From Kluyvera sp040932435 (GTDB lineage: Bacteria > Pseudomonadota > Gammaproteobacteria > Enterobacterales > Enterobacteriaceae): a DNA stretch of 64,000 nt. The stretch is from positions 124,001 through 188,000 of the forward strand of contig NZ_JBFQGA010000009.1 of NCBI RefSeq assembly GCF_040932435.1, in the 5' to 3' direction. Within the stretch, counting starts at the first letter, position 1; each line of letters opens with the position of its first letter. The notes beneath the pieces were generated by a model that was given only the letters and a program-made list of their open reading frames with translations, was not told the origin of the DNA and did no database searches. A program made the position numbers and the translations under genes. Shown in pieces: positions 1-9,699 of this stretch.

Positions 1-188
1 GTCATATCCGGCAGACCGTAGTCCGGTAGATGTGCCAGCGTGCCCGCACGGCAGTTAAGGATACGCTGCATATTATCCAGAACCGATACAATGACCTGGT
101 TCTGCTCGCTGACCTGATGCAGGTCGAGACCGCCGGTAAAGTTGCCGTAGAGCATTTCATACAGCGAAGGACTAGATGACTCACTCAT
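1..188 (-). CDS. tssE: T6SS baseplate subunit TssE (N-terminal part, cut by window edge)
   Basis: The first 62 codons read MSESSSPSLYEMLYGNF and continue through RILNCRAGTLAHLPDYGLPD, the N-terminal hallmark of the gp25/lysozyme-like TssE family, a wedge component of the T6SS baseplate that helps to start sheath assembly. The start ATG at 188 overlaps the tssJ stop in an ATGAGTGA junction, so the two are probably translationally coupled. The gene continues beyond position 1. It is the most distal gene of the visible tss operon. The reading frame is clear, and the identification rests on the conserved CRxGxLxHLPDYGLPD-like segment. Confidence 0.88.
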   Translation of the reverse strand, partial: MSESSSPSLYEMLYGNFTGGLDLHQVSEQNQVIVSVLDNMQRILNCRAGTLAHLPDYGLPDM

Positions 189-723
189 CTTTCAGCGCCT
201 GTAGGGTTAACTGGTTGTTCCCCGCCTCGATGACGCGTGCCTTATTCGGGCTGAGTTCGTCACGACTGAGTACCACACGCCAAGTGTTGTTTTGCTGGTC
301 CGGTGAGATAAACATCCCGGCCACCGCCACATACTGTGCGCTTTCCTCCATCGGCATATCCACCATCACCGCCCCGCCCGGCTGCAGCCTGATATCCTTT
401 TCAGCCACCAGATCGGCCTTGATGGCCTGGCTATCCTCCTTAAACAACGACGGGTAGTCGGTGCTATCGAAGGTTTTGCGGTCTTTAAGCTGATAAATGC
501 GCACAACGGTGGACAATGCCACGCCACTGGCATTGTGGTTTACCGCCTCGCGGGCGCGAATATCGAGGTGAAGCGTTTTCACCTGCTTATAAAAAATCGA
601 TTTGGTCACGGCAACGGTGCCGTCTGTCACTTTTTGGGTCAAGCCGCAGCCCGCCAGTATCAGCGTGATACCTGTGGCCAGCGCAATCTGCGGAAATTTA
701 CCAGCGGTAATCGCCATCTTCAT
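181..723 (-). CDS. tssJ: T6SS outer-membrane lipoprotein TssJ
   Basis: This is a 180-residue lipoprotein. The signal peptide ends in the lipobox LAGC, with the lipidated Cys at about residue 26, followed by a beta-sandwich domain of the SciN/TssJ type (segments such as SIFYKQVKTLHLDI and VYQLK-like VRIYQLKDRKTFD). TssJ sits in the inner leaflet of the outer membrane and binds the periplasmic domain of TssM in the TssJLM envelope complex. I chose the ATG at 723 because it is preceded by AGGGAGA and gives a normal signal peptide; an in-frame start upstream (771) would add 16 unlikely residues inside tssG. It overlaps the end of tssG by 26 bases and tssE by 8. Confidence 0.9.
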   Translation of the reverse strand: MKMAITAGKFPQIALATGITLILAGCGLTQKVTDGTVAVTKSIFYKQVKTLHLDIRAREAVNHNASGVALSTVVRIYQLKDRKTFDSTDYPSLFKEDSQAIKADLVAEKDIRLQPGGAVMVDMPMEESAQYVAVAGMFISPDQQNNTWRVVLSRDELSPNKARVIEAGNNQLTLQALKDE

Positions 724-1792
724 CGGTCTCCCTGCGGTGAATATTTTCCTGTACCCGCTCATAGCGGCCAAGATTGATGGTTATGGTTTTGGGATGGGTG
801 GCGGTATTTGCCACATTTAATGGCCGCATCACGGCGGTGCGGCCCAGCTGCACTGCGCCGGTTTTAGGCTTAGCGTTCATGGTCGCATCCGGCAGCAGGC
901 TGCGGTCGACACACAGCTGCAAACGGACATCGAGCCGTGACCCAAGATACACATGCAGCAGCGCCATTAAATCCGTGTGAAGCTCCCCATTCGGCAACCA
1001 GCCCTGCACTTCAGTTGGATCGGTGGTGGTGAGACGCATCAGTACCTGGCTGTTCACATCGGTGGCATAGTGACCCATCACCGGGCGATTTGTCAGGGTG
1101 ACGGGCTGGCTGACGCTCATGGTTAGCGGCCTCTTCAACGGCACGCGGCGTTTGTCGTGGTGCCAAATTTTTGCCTGCGTGTTAGGCGCCAACAGACGTA
1201 CCAGCGAAGCCATACCCTCTGCTGTTCTCCCCGGCAGCAACATGACTGGCAGCAGCGCCAGAAAGCGAGAGGCCGGGGCCGCGATGCCGTCCGTGCAGCC
1301 GTCAATCCCGAGCCCCGTCAGCCCCAGCAGATACTGCGAAGTTTTGTCCCGTCCGCCTTCCTCAAAGGTCGCCGGATACGAATATTTGCGCCAGATGCGG
1401 TAATACTGGGCTATCAGCCGGTGATTGAAGATATCGAGAAAGTCCGCCGTCGCCTCATACCCTTCCCGTCGCTGGGTGATGTCATCGATATAGTGCGTCG
1501 GCAGCGGAGACTCCACGCCGTAGAGCCCCATGAAGGTGATGCGCACCGTCGGCGGAAGGTGCGGATGCTCGGGTAATTCCACGCCTTTGATTTCGGAAGC
1601 CGGGAAGCCCATTCCCGGATGCGGTCGGAAGCGTACCGGTTCATGTCGCACCTGCCATGTGCTGCCGGTGACCGTTTTATCCGGCTGACTCTGCTCCAGT
1701 AACTGGCAGAAGCGGTAAAAATTCATGTACGGCAGCCGGTCGCCCAGCTGCGCTATCAGCCGGGCAGGCGCGGACTGTGATTCTCTTTCCAC
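698..1792 (-). CDS. tssG: T6SS baseplate subunit TssG
   Basis: The 364-residue protein matches the TssG/VasB family in length, position and the N-terminal pattern LPYMNFYRFCQLLEQ followed by VRFRPHPGMGFPASEI. With TssE, TssF and TssK it forms the baseplate wedge onto which Hcp and the sheath are built. The frame opens with GTG at 1792 inside the end of tssF (37-base overlap); the next in-frame ATG (1726, MNFYRFC) has a poorer upstream region, so I kept the GTG but the start is not certain. It lies between tssF and tssJ, the usual order in this T6SS type. Confidence 0.9.
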   Translation of the reverse strand: MERESQSAPARLIAQLGDRLPYMNFYRFCQLLEQSQPDKTVTGSTWQVRHEPVRFRPHPGMGFPASEIKGVELPEHPHLPPTVRITFMGLYGVESPLPTHYIDDITQRREGYEATADFLDIFNHRLIAQYYRIWRKYSYPATFEEGGRDKTSQYLLGLTGLGIDGCTDGIAAPASRFLALLPVMLLPGRTAEGMASLVRLLAPNTQAKIWHHDKRRVPLKRPLTMSVSQPVTLTNRPVMGHYATDVNSQVLMRLTTTDPTEVQGWLPNGELHTDLMALLHVYLGSRLDVRLQLCVDRSLLPDATMNAKPKTGAVQLGRTAVMRPLNVANTATHPKTITINLGRYERVQENIHRRETDEDGDYRW

Positions 1793-3528
1793 CGGATACG
1801 TTTTCCTTCTGGCTGAACGATAAGGGTAAGCTGGTTAAACTGGTTCATGTCGGCATAGAGCGCAAAGAAGCGGTTAAGCATTTCGCCGAACAGGTGGATA
1901 TCGCCCTCGCCCGTAAACCCATTGCTGTCGAGGGTGATCTCAATATCCAGACCGCGCAGCAGGAAACCCTGCTCAAAGCGCTGCAGGCGATGATGTGCTA
2001 CATGCTGAATGGCCTCTAAACGCCGGGTGTTCAGCTCATCGTCCTGCCAGTTATAGAGCGCAAGCGTCCCGCGCAGCACTTCGGCGGTGCTCATCATATT
2101 CAGAAACCCAGAGCCCAAGTGGCTCAATACTCGCCAGTGGAAACGGTCTTCCGCCGGCGGATAGACGGGCAGCGTTGGCTTGCAGAGATTGCGCACTGAA
2201 AGCTGGGTGTCCACCACCTGTTCGCAGCGATCGAGCAACGTGCTTTGCAGGGCCCGACGCGGCAGTTGACCGTTGGTCCCGGTGATTTGCAACGACACGG
2301 CTTCGCGCTCGACAAGCCGGTCATCTTCCCACTGATGGCCCCCGAGGATTAGCCAAGTGTCATACAGCCCGGTGACGCTGCGCTTCACACGCGTGTGGTA
2401 GTAACGTGGCGGCGCATGGCGACGCATCATCCCACCTTTGTGGCGGAAGCTGCTGAACGGCACGTACTCAGCATCACTGGCCCGGTTCGAGCCGGTGACC
2501 GAATCCACGGAGTAAATTTCTGTATGCCCGTCCTGCAAACGTTTAGGGCGCAGCAGGTACTCGCTTTCAAGACCGGTAATCGTCAGTGGGTCAGCTTCAA
2601 GGGTGAACAGATTAATCACCGGCACGCAATGCAGACGAACGGCTTCATCGGTGACCGGCAGGTCAGACGGCCACAGCGTAGTAAACACCACTTCAATATC
2701 GAAATATTCCGTCCCCGGAGGCGGCGTGATCCCGCCCAGCCCATTGAGGTGGACAAACATAAATTTGTCGCGAAAGGTGAAGTACTCCAGCAGCAACTGA
2801 TAGCCGCTGAACGCGGTATCGCCTTTCGGCCACAGCACGTCCTCTTCGGCAAATCCGCCCGGTGAGAAATAGCCGTCAAGCCGGATACGGTCAGTTTGCC
2901 CCGGCAGACGCATGTACAGTGCCGCCTGCCGTTTGGTCAGCATCAGATGCAGTTGGCTGCTGACGGGGGCATCCGCACCGAGATACAGACTCACGCGACT
3001 CAGGTCAGCGCTGGACCAGTCGGCTTGGCGACTGCAGGAAAAGCGCATCCGTAGTAGTGAACGACCATCAGATTCAGTGGTCATGGTGATACCCGAAACA
3101 GACAGGGGATTGAGCATCACATCCCGTGTAGTGCGGTAACGGCAGACGGTGTGCTTCGGCCCTACCGGACGGGAATATATCTCAAGGCCTGCGGGCACCA
3201 CTTCCGCCATTTTCATAGTCTGCAATGCTGGCGTAAGCGCCACCACCGAGAGCGACGGAATAGTGCGCAGGTAATGTGGCCACAGCATACTGACTAACCC
3301 TTCGGTCAGCTCTGGCAGATCGTCGTCGATCTTTTCACGCAAGCGCCCCATCGAGAAGGCAAAACCTTCGAACAGGCGTTCAACATAGGGATCCGGTGTC
3401 CCGGCCTTATCCAGATCCAGCATCGCAGCGCGGTCGGGGTGGGTCTGAGAAAACTCTTTCGCGGCTTCGCGCAGGTAGCGCATTTCCGCATCGAAATAAC
3501 GGAGGGTTAAATCTTCCATTCTGTTCAT
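1756..3528 (-). CDS. tssF: T6SS baseplate subunit TssF
   Basis: This 590-residue protein opens with MNRMEDLTLRYFDAEMRYL, then FSQTHPDRAAMLDLDKAGTPDPYVERLFEGFAF and LTEGLVSMLWPHYLRTIPS, the signature N-terminus of TssF/VasA (about 590-620 residues in the family). It forms the baseplate wedge with two TssF per TssG and contacts the gp27-like hub of VgrG. An alternative start three codons in (MEDLTLRYF, 3519) is possible, because the AGGA upstream is very close to the first ATG. It is followed by tssG with overlapping ends and preceded by tssA after a 12-base gap. Confidence 0.93.
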   Translation of the reverse strand: MNRMEDLTLRYFDAEMRYLREAAKEFSQTHPDRAAMLDLDKAGTPDPYVERLFEGFAFSMGRLREKIDDDLPELTEGLVSMLWPHYLRTIPSLSVVALTPALQTMKMAEVVPAGLEIYSRPVGPKHTVCRYRTTRDVMLNPLSVSGITMTTESDGRSLLRMRFSCSRQADWSSADLSRVSLYLGADAPVSSQLHLMLTKRQAALYMRLPGQTDRIRLDGYFSPGGFAEEDVLWPKGDTAFSGYQLLLEYFTFRDKFMFVHLNGLGGITPPPGTEYFDIEVVFTTLWPSDLPVTDEAVRLHCVPVINLFTLEADPLTITGLESEYLLRPKRLQDGHTEIYSVDSVTGSNRASDAEYVPFSSFRHKGGMMRRHAPPRYYHTRVKRSVTGLYDTWLILGGHQWEDDRLVEREAVSLQITGTNGQLPRRALQSTLLDRCEQVVDTQLSVRNLCKPTLPVYPPAEDRFHWRVLSHLGSGFLNMMSTAEVLRGTLALYNWQDDELNTRRLEAIQHVAHHRLQRFEQGFLLRGLDIEITLDSNGFTGEGDIHLFGEMLNRFFALYADMNQFNQLTLIVQPEGKRIRWKENHSPRLPG

Positions 3529-3540
3529 TTTCCTGTGGTT

Positions 3541-5136
3541 CTAACCGCAAAGCACAACGGCCCTTGCCGCATCGGTCGCGATCAACTCGGCTAGCAAGTG
3601 GTCCATGACCGGTGTAAGGCGGGTTTTGTCAACCTCACTGCGACCCGCTTTCAGTCGCAGGATTTTCAGATGGCGAGCGCGAACTTCAAACAGCAGTTCA
3701 GGTTCCCAGTCGTTGAGGGACAGTTCCCCTGCATGCTCACCCAATTGTGCAAACAGGTGCGCCGCCAGCTCATTTTTACCGTACTGCTCAGCAATGCGGC
3801 CCATCAGCAGCCGCAGCAACCACTGTTGCCGCGCGGTAGAGGCGCCCGATCGGTTCTGGAGCCAAGCCAGTGCCGCTTCCGGGCCGTCGCTGTCCGCCAG
3901 CGCCAGCGCCTCCGGCTCTAGTGCCAGAATGTCATCGTTGCCGGCGGTTGCCGGAGCTGATGGCGAGTCATTGCCCCAACCGCCAGCCGTATCCAGCACG
4001 CTCTGCCGGATCCAGTTCAGCGTCACTTCATCCGCAAACGGCGTACCGTCGCTGAATGCCAGCGTTTCAAGCCCGGACAGGCGGGTCAGCAGACCTTTAA
4101 GGTCGGTGGCGATAATATCGGCCAGCGTATCTTGGCCGGACTTCGTCAGCGCTTGGTGGATATACCACTGCAAATCCAACCACAGGTGATTGGCCCCGCG
4201 GGAAAAAGTGCTGTCCGCCGTTTCGAGCATCTCAGCCCAGTTCTGCTGCAGGTAAAGGCGTTTGAGCAGGGCACGCTGATCTGCCCTTGGCGGCTCGATG
4301 CGTGTGCGGCCCTGCGCATCCGGGGCGGGAATGGTCCGCAGGGTATCGTGGCGCAGGCTTTTCATCAGATGGTGCGCCGACAGCCAACCGTCGGGCTGCT
4401 CACGCAGATATTCAGCGAGCGTGCGGGCCTGAGCCAGCAAATCCTGACCGGAGGTGATGCGTCCAATGACCGGGACATCGTTGTGATTGGTCGTCGAAGG
4501 GGTTTCGCTGGCGCTGGCGTTCTGCGGCACCACCGCATCCACGCCACCCGCTTTTTGCAGACGGCTTTCCAGTGCACCGTACAGCGCGTTCAGACCCGGG
4601 CGTATTTCATCCGGTTCTTTTTCGGTAAGCAGCGCAATCAGCAACAGCGCCCCGGTGGTGCGCATCGCCTCCTCCCTGACCACTTCCGGGTACAGCGAGA
4701 GCGAATCCGTCATGCGCGAACCCGCTAGCCATTCCAACGCCGCCTTACGACTGCGGTCACGCTGCGGATACAGTTGTGTACCAAAGCGATCCAGCAAACC
4801 AGCCAACAGTTCAAGCCCTTCAGCCAGCCCCTGCTCGCCTTCACGGTGCAGCCTGGCCCAGCAGTAGTACGTCGCGACACGAATGTCTTTCGCGGTGGTG
4901 GTCAGCAGTTTCTCCGCAAGCCGGCAGATGAGTTCGGTATCTGCCCCAGAGAGCTTGTTGACCTCTTCACGCATCTGCTGGAAGTCATCGTCATAACCGG
5001 GGTCTTCGCCCACAGGCGATGTACCAGACAGCGGCTGCAGCCAGTTGTCCCATCTCGCCACGTGTTCTCGGGTCATCGCTAGCAGTGGTACCTGCTCTGT
5101 TTGGCAGGCATTGAGTAAGGTATTCAGCGAGCTCAT
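3541..5136 (-). CDS. tssA: T6SS cap/assembly protein TssA
   Basis: The 531-residue protein carries the ImpA-type N-terminal domain: WDNWLQPLSGTSPVGEDPGYDDDFQQMREEVNKLSGAD is the characteristic 'P...G.D..YD..F' pattern, followed by DIRVATYYCWARLHREGEQGLAEGLELL. TssA proteins prime or cap the growing T6SS sheath. The C-terminal half is an alpha-helical VasJ-like extension (YLQQNWAEMLETADSTFSRGANHLWLDLQWY), so this is a long TssA class. Its start overlaps the tssM stop by one base (TAATG arrangement), indicating coupled translation. Confidence 0.9.
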   Translation of the reverse strand: MSSLNTLLNACQTEQVPLLAMTREHVARWDNWLQPLSGTSPVGEDPGYDDDFQQMREEVNKLSGADTELICRLAEKLLTTTAKDIRVATYYCWARLHREGEQGLAEGLELLAGLLDRFGTQLYPQRDRSRKAALEWLAGSRMTDSLSLYPEVVREEAMRTTGALLLIALLTEKEPDEIRPGLNALYGALESRLQKAGGVDAVVPQNASASETPSTTNHNDVPVIGRITSGQDLLAQARTLAEYLREQPDGWLSAHHLMKSLRHDTLRTIPAPDAQGRTRIEPPRADQRALLKRLYLQQNWAEMLETADSTFSRGANHLWLDLQWYIHQALTKSGQDTLADIIATDLKGLLTRLSGLETLAFSDGTPFADEVTLNWIRQSVLDTAGGWGNDSPSAPATAGNDDILALEPEALALADSDGPEAALAWLQNRSGASTARQQWLLRLLMGRIAEQYGKNELAAHLFAQLGEHAGELSLNDWEPELLFEVRARHLKILRLKAGRSEVDKTRLTPVMDHLLAELIATDAARAVVLCG

Positions 5137-8100
5137 TAGTAGACTTCCTCTGTATCACTGGACGCACTGGCGACCTGCTCTGACGCTGCCATACCGGTTG
5201 TGTTAAAGATGGTTTCCGGCAGACGGAAATTGCGCAGTTTCAGCAACACCAGCGGCCCTTCACCGACTTCGGTACGCAGGGTATAGTTGAGCATGCGGCC
5301 ATCCTGAGCCTTCCAGCTCACGCTGTAACTGCTCCCCATGCCCGGATACGCTTTCACGTTGGCTTTATCAAGAAGCCGTATCAGCCCCCAACTGCCCGGA
5401 ATATCCGCATACTGGCGGGTACCCGCCTGGGTGCTAATCCAGCTTAGGTTTGCACCGGGCGCTTCGGTGTCCGCAGGCCAAGTAAAGCGCTTCCACGCGG
5501 GTAACTGATTCACATAAGTCAGCTTCTGGCTGTCGATAATCAAGTCAGTCTGCATCACGCCTTCGGCGGTGCCTGGCCGCAGCTCGAAGTTCATCCCAGC
5601 ATTGCCTTCAGTGAAGGCCACATCCGAGATATGGCTCAGGGTGTTGATGGCATTGAGGAATGCCGGATTAAATACCAGCCCTTGTGAATTGATGCTGTCA
5701 GGCACCCAATGGTTGCCTTCTTTGTGCAGGACGCCTTTGAGTCGGGTCTGCAGAAATTGCGCAATCCGCCCGGCATCAGCATTGAGGTATTTGGCGAGCA
5801 ACGGCAGGGAAACATCGCTGCTGGCAACGTTAAACGGATAGCGACTGCCAAACGCTGAATTCCACTCATTGACGACAGCCTGTTGCCACTGGGCATTGAG
5901 GCTGTCAGCCGCCGGGGTCAGCACCTGCTGCCAAGCCAACTCCATCGGGTTGACGAACACCGTGCGTCCAAATCCGCTCCACTCCTGACCGAGCCCGGCA
6001 GCAATCAGACTGCCGTAGTCGCGGGTTTCGGTCAGATCAACGGCTTTTCCTTGGAATACCGTCTGGGCAATAGTCTGGGTCATGGCCTGTGGGTCAGCGG
6101 CGTTGGTTACCTGCTGCAGGCGCAAGCGGACCTGGGTCACTCGGGTCAGGTATGACTGCAGGCTGAGGTCTTGTGCACCGGTGCGGCTCTTGTCCATCAA
6201 CGCCAGCACCGGCCCGAAGGTTGCGTCCAGCGGGCCATACACACCGGCGCTCTGGTCAATGGCATCTTTAGGGTCATTCCCCAGCAGGTTTTTTGCCGAT
6301 TTCACGAGTGAATCCGCAATCGCCTCCCCGGTTTGTCCGGTACGCCCCTGCACATTCAGGGTATTCATGAGTGCGACCAGAGGAGACTGGCGCACGTCGG
6401 CCATCAGGGTTAACTGGTCAATGGAATCGGACAAGGTGGTGGCCCGGTTCCAGCGCAGGCTGTTCAAAAATTCAAGCCAGGCCCCGCCAAAGTCAGCAAA
6501 ATAGCGCTCCGTCAGACGCATTTTCAGTACTTCCGGAGAGGTTTCATCCTGGCTGTTCACCTGGTGCTTACTGTCCGTGAGCACCCAGTCGAGCTCATCC
6601 CGGCGCGCTTTCACCACTTTCTCAATGGCCGGCTGCACAGCCTGCTCCCAGGCGTGACGGGTAAACATGCCTGGCACAACCTCAGTGGAGCTGAACAGAC
6701 GGGATACATCGGTATCACCAGTCATGTCTTCAAGGCGCATATCGACATACAGGTGCGCCACCTGCGAGAGCATCTTTTGGTAGAGGGTTGATTCGCTGTT
6801 ACGCACACCCATTAGGCGAACCAGCAGCGAACGCGCCTGGCTGACCATGCCCTCATCCGCGCGGAGTTTCCACTCTGGATGCGCAATCAGCTGTGTGCCG
6901 TAGAACGACAGCAGCGACGGAGCCATCCCCTGCCAGGCGCCGTCCTTCACGCCGTCACGCTTCGGCCAGTCGCTCATTAATGCAGAGCTGAACCAGGCAG
7001 CATCCATATGTTCCGGACGCGCCAGCATCAGGTAGAGTTTCAGCTGTTCCCAAGTGCTTTTCGCCATCTGTTCGCGCAGCGGACTGCCCGGCGGCAGAGC
7101 ATTAAAGGCGCCGAGCTGACGCTTTAAATGATCGGCTGCCGCATCCCGTAGCAGAGGCAATGCACTGTTCTGGTAACTCGGCCAAAGTGCCGCCAGCAGC
7201 GCATTGTTCTGACTTAGCCCGGCACGCTCATACCATGGCACGCCGTGTTCTGACCGGTACTGCAGACGAGACAGCGTTTTTTGTAGCTCCGACAGCGCAT
7301 GCAGGCGCTGCTCGAGCGGCTGATTTTGCCGGGAAGCCATCGAGGCTAGGGTATTGGCGCCGTCAATCTGGGTGCGGTTGGTGACATAGGCAATGCCCAT
7401 CCAGGCGGCCCATCCTATCATCGTGAGCGCAGCAACAGACGCCATCGCCTTACGCCACGGAATCCCCGGTTTAACGGGGCGCAGCCCAGCAGGAAGCATC
7501 CGGACAGATTCAGGCAGAATATCCCAGCGCTTATCCATGCCCCAGTGATGCGCCACGGCACGCTCCGCGCCGGCAGAAGGCTGGCTGAACACCACGCCCG
7601 CCAGCGGCAGTGGGCGATACGGGTTTAGCATCACCGACAACGGCGCGATGATGCTCTCCGGCGCGCGGATGAGCTGGTCAGCAAGCGTCAGCAGGAAGTT
7701 GTGTGTCACCTCATTGCAGGCCTGTTGTAGGCCTTGCGAGGTCAGTTCCGGCGTCAGGGTTGTGAGTTGTTCAGCCAACTCCTCGGTGCGACACCCGGAA
7801 GGCAGCAGACAGCCTGTCGCCTGCACAACGCGGCCTGCCGGCTGACCGGCGCGTGGATGCAGGGACCAAACGTACAGGGGAATTTTCCAGCCCAGCGTAT
7901 CCATACGAGTGCTGATGGCATGAGACAGGGAGTCCATGGTGCTTTCAGACGGCACGGGTAATGGCGGCTCCAACCCCGGTGCTGATAACTGTTCGAACGC
8001 TGAGGTCACCCACACCAGACCATCCACCGGACGGCGGCGCAGTTTGCGCAGCGCGGTTAGCCAAGTATTGTCTGCTGGCGTATTGAGATCACCGCCCCAC

Positions 8101-8555
8101 AACAGCAATGTCCCACGATCTTCCTGCCAGAGCTGCCCAGTGAGGCCAGGGGCCAGTTGCTCCACTTCAGCGGCAGTACCGGTTATCAACAGGATGCGGG
8201 TTTTACGCCCCCAGCGACGGCCGTAGAGGTTACGCATGGCGAGACGGATGGTGTCGACGGTGACGTTGCGGGGTGGGGTTTGTTTAACGCGACCTTCATC
8301 GGCGGGCAGGACATTCTTTCGCTTAGCCTGAAAACGATGCCAGCCCTGCTTGATGGCAAGGCCAATTGTTTTGCCATGACGAAGCATCAGTAACAAGAAT
8401 AACGCACCGGCAAGCGCCAGGCTTTTCAGCAGCGTAGTGTGCAGTCCAATCTGATCACCAAATTGCCAGATTAACCAGGCAATCCCCCCAGCAATGAGGG
8501 CGGAGAACCCCAGCCGGCCCCAGCCTCCACGCCATGACGAATTACCCGTTTTCAT
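5136..8555 (-). CDS. tssM: T6SS inner-membrane core protein TssM (IcmF family)
   Basis: TssM is the inner-membrane scaffold that joins TssL to the outer-membrane lipoprotein TssJ. The 1139-residue product has two N-terminal membrane segments (about residues 14-30 and 42-55), a cytoplasmic region, a third membrane segment (AMASVAALTMIGWAAWMGIAYV, about 375-395) and a long periplasmic part ending in a beta-rich TssJ-binding region. The ATG at 8555 is preceded by GGGAACAG and is preferred over the frame opening 16 codons upstream. Unlike many TssM, the cytoplasmic domain shows no GxxGxGKT Walker A: the equivalent place reads RILLITGTAAEVEQLAPG. It overlaps the upstream gene by 14 bases and tssA by one base. 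Confidence 0.93.
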   Translation of the reverse strand: MKTGNSSWRGGWGRLGFSALIAGGIAWLIWQFGDQIGLHTTLLKSLALAGALFLLLMLRHGKTIGLAIKQGWHRFQAKRKNVLPADEGRVKQTPPRNVTVDTIRLAMRNLYGRRWGRKTRILLITGTAAEVEQLAPGLTGQLWQEDRGTLLLWGGDLNTPADNTWLTALRKLRRRPVDGLVWVTSAFEQLSAPGLEPPLPVPSESTMDSLSHAISTRMDTLGWKIPLYVWSLHPRAGQPAGRVVQATGCLLPSGCRTEELAEQLTTLTPELTSQGLQQACNEVTHNFLLTLADQLIRAPESIIAPLSVMLNPYRPLPLAGVVFSQPSAGAERAVAHHWGMDKRWDILPESVRMLPAGLRPVKPGIPWRKAMASVAALTMIGWAAWMGIAYVTNRTQIDGANTLASMASRQNQPLEQRLHALSELQKTLSRLQYRSEHGVPWYERAGLSQNNALLAALWPSYQNSALPLLRDAAADHLKRQLGAFNALPPGSPLREQMAKSTWEQLKLYLMLARPEHMDAAWFSSALMSDWPKRDGVKDGAWQGMAPSLLSFYGTQLIAHPEWKLRADEGMVSQARSLLVRLMGVRNSESTLYQKMLSQVAHLYVDMRLEDMTGDTDVSRLFSSTEVVPGMFTRHAWEQAVQPAIEKVVKARRDELDWVLTDSKHQVNSQDETSPEVLKMRLTERYFADFGGAWLEFLNSLRWNRATTLSDSIDQLTLMADVRQSPLVALMNTLNVQGRTGQTGEAIADSLVKSAKNLLGNDPKDAIDQSAGVYGPLDATFGPVLALMDKSRTGAQDLSLQSYLTRVTQVRLRLQQVTNAADPQAMTQTIAQTVFQGKAVDLTETRDYGSLIAAGLGQEWSGFGRTVFVNPMELAWQQVLTPAADSLNAQWQQAVVNEWNSAFGSRYPFNVASSDVSLPLLAKYLNADAGRIAQFLQTRLKGVLHKEGNHWVPDSINSQGLVFNPAFLNAINTLSHISDVAFTEGNAGMNFELRPGTAEGVMQTDLIIDSQKLTYVNQLPAWKRFTWPADTEAPGANLSWISTQAGTRQYADIPGSWGLIRLLDKANVKAYPGMGSSYSVSWKAQDGRMLNYTLRTEVGEGPLVLLKLRNFRLPETIFNTTGMAASEQVASASSDTEEVY

Positions 8556-9699
8556 TATTTCTGTTCCCTGTTTGCACTGTATTAATAAATTTCTGCTCAC
8601 CATCTGTAGAAAGCATCAGACAGTCTGCTTTTTGTATATTCACGATATCGCTAGCTACTGCAGCCAGAATCCATGGGGAAAATGGGCCGCTGATCCCGGC
8701 ATATTGCTCCAGCCAATGGAGCTGTTCAGGTTTCCAGTGGCCGCCATAATTTTGTGCTATTTCAAGCAGACCGGGAAAAGCATTCCCCCACTCCACGTTG
8801 TCGCCAACAATACTGACGGTGGAACAGGCCTGAGTTTGTGTCGATAAAAACGTATCCAGTGAATTTTCTGAAATCGTCATATCAAGTGCCATTGGACGCA
8901 AAAGACGGGCATTAAGAGAGAGCTTATATTTTGTGGCAACATCATCGGTGGTCAGCAACAGGACAGCCAGCGCATCACTGTACGCATCTCGCCCTTGAGT
9001 TTGGTGAATCAGGATTAAATCCACATCTAGCGTCGGTGATTTAATTCGCTCATCAAGCGAGAGGAACGACTTTGACTTAAGAATGGTCAACTGCGGCACC
9101 GGACGAACAAGAATGGCTGCCTGCCAAGCATGTGCAAATGCATCCTGCAATGCTGGCAAATCATCTTGAGAGTCGGTCAGCAGCGTGACCGCGGGTTCTA
9201 TATCTAAAGGCAACTTTTCCAGGGCTGGGCTTAACCCTGACAGCAAAACAAAACAATACGCCTCGTGACTACCTTGCTGACAAATTCGTCGGGTCAGAGA
9301 TGTGCTTTGCTCCAGTGTTGGCGGGGCTGCCAAAAAAAGTTGAGGCGTCAGATTTGCAGGTAGCATTACGCCACTGTGTAATACTACGATATTGCGCCCA
9401 GCCCAGTTCACCCACTGTTGTTGTGCAAATTCTGCTTCACCGGATTCAAATTCGTATTTGTCCACCGCATTGTTATAGAGCCAGCCACGTAGACAGAGAA
9501 AGAAAAACCAGATAACTGTTGGGCATGCAGTGACGGCCCAAATATTAAATGTTTGAAGTGGCCCTGCCAGTTGATTGGCATGCAGGACAAACAACAGTAC
9601 ACACCCCACCAGCGCGAAAACCCCCATCATCATCCACAGGATGAATGAAGGTTCTTCGGGCTTAGCCGATATCGTTGATTTCTGACGCTCCCAGCTCAT
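8542..9699 (-). CDS. Conserved T6SS-linked membrane protein of unknown function
   Basis: The product has 385 residues and I do not recognise a named family. Two hydrophobic segments near the N-terminus (about residues 20-42 and 52-72) suggest an inner-membrane protein with a large soluble C-terminal part that may be periplasmic or cytoplasmic. It sits between a PAAR gene and tssM, overlapping tssM by 14 bases, so it is expressed with the core apparatus. I chose ATG 9699 (RBS AGGA, six bases away) over GTG 9702 because the truncated second copy near 13376 begins at the same MSWERQKS. The first 155 codons are duplicated almost unchanged there. A role in assembly or in loading PAAR-linked effectors is inference from position only. 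Confidence 0.75.
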   Translation of the reverse strand: MSWERQKSTISAKPEEPSFILWMMMGVFALVGCVLLFVLHANQLAGPLQTFNIWAVTACPTVIWFFFLCLRGWLYNNAVDKYEFESGEAEFAQQQWVNWAGRNIVVLHSGVMLPANLTPQLFLAAPPTLEQSTSLTRRICQQGSHEAYCFVLLSGLSPALEKLPLDIEPAVTLLTDSQDDLPALQDAFAHAWQAAILVRPVPQLTILKSKSFLSLDERIKSPTLDVDLILIHQTQGRDAYSDALAVLLLTTDDVATKYKLSLNARLLRPMALDMTISENSLDTFLSTQTQACSTVSIVGDNVEWGNAFPGLLEIAQNYGGHWKPEQLHWLEQYAGISGPFSPWILAAVASDIVNIQKADCLMLSTDGEQKFINTVQTGNRNNENG

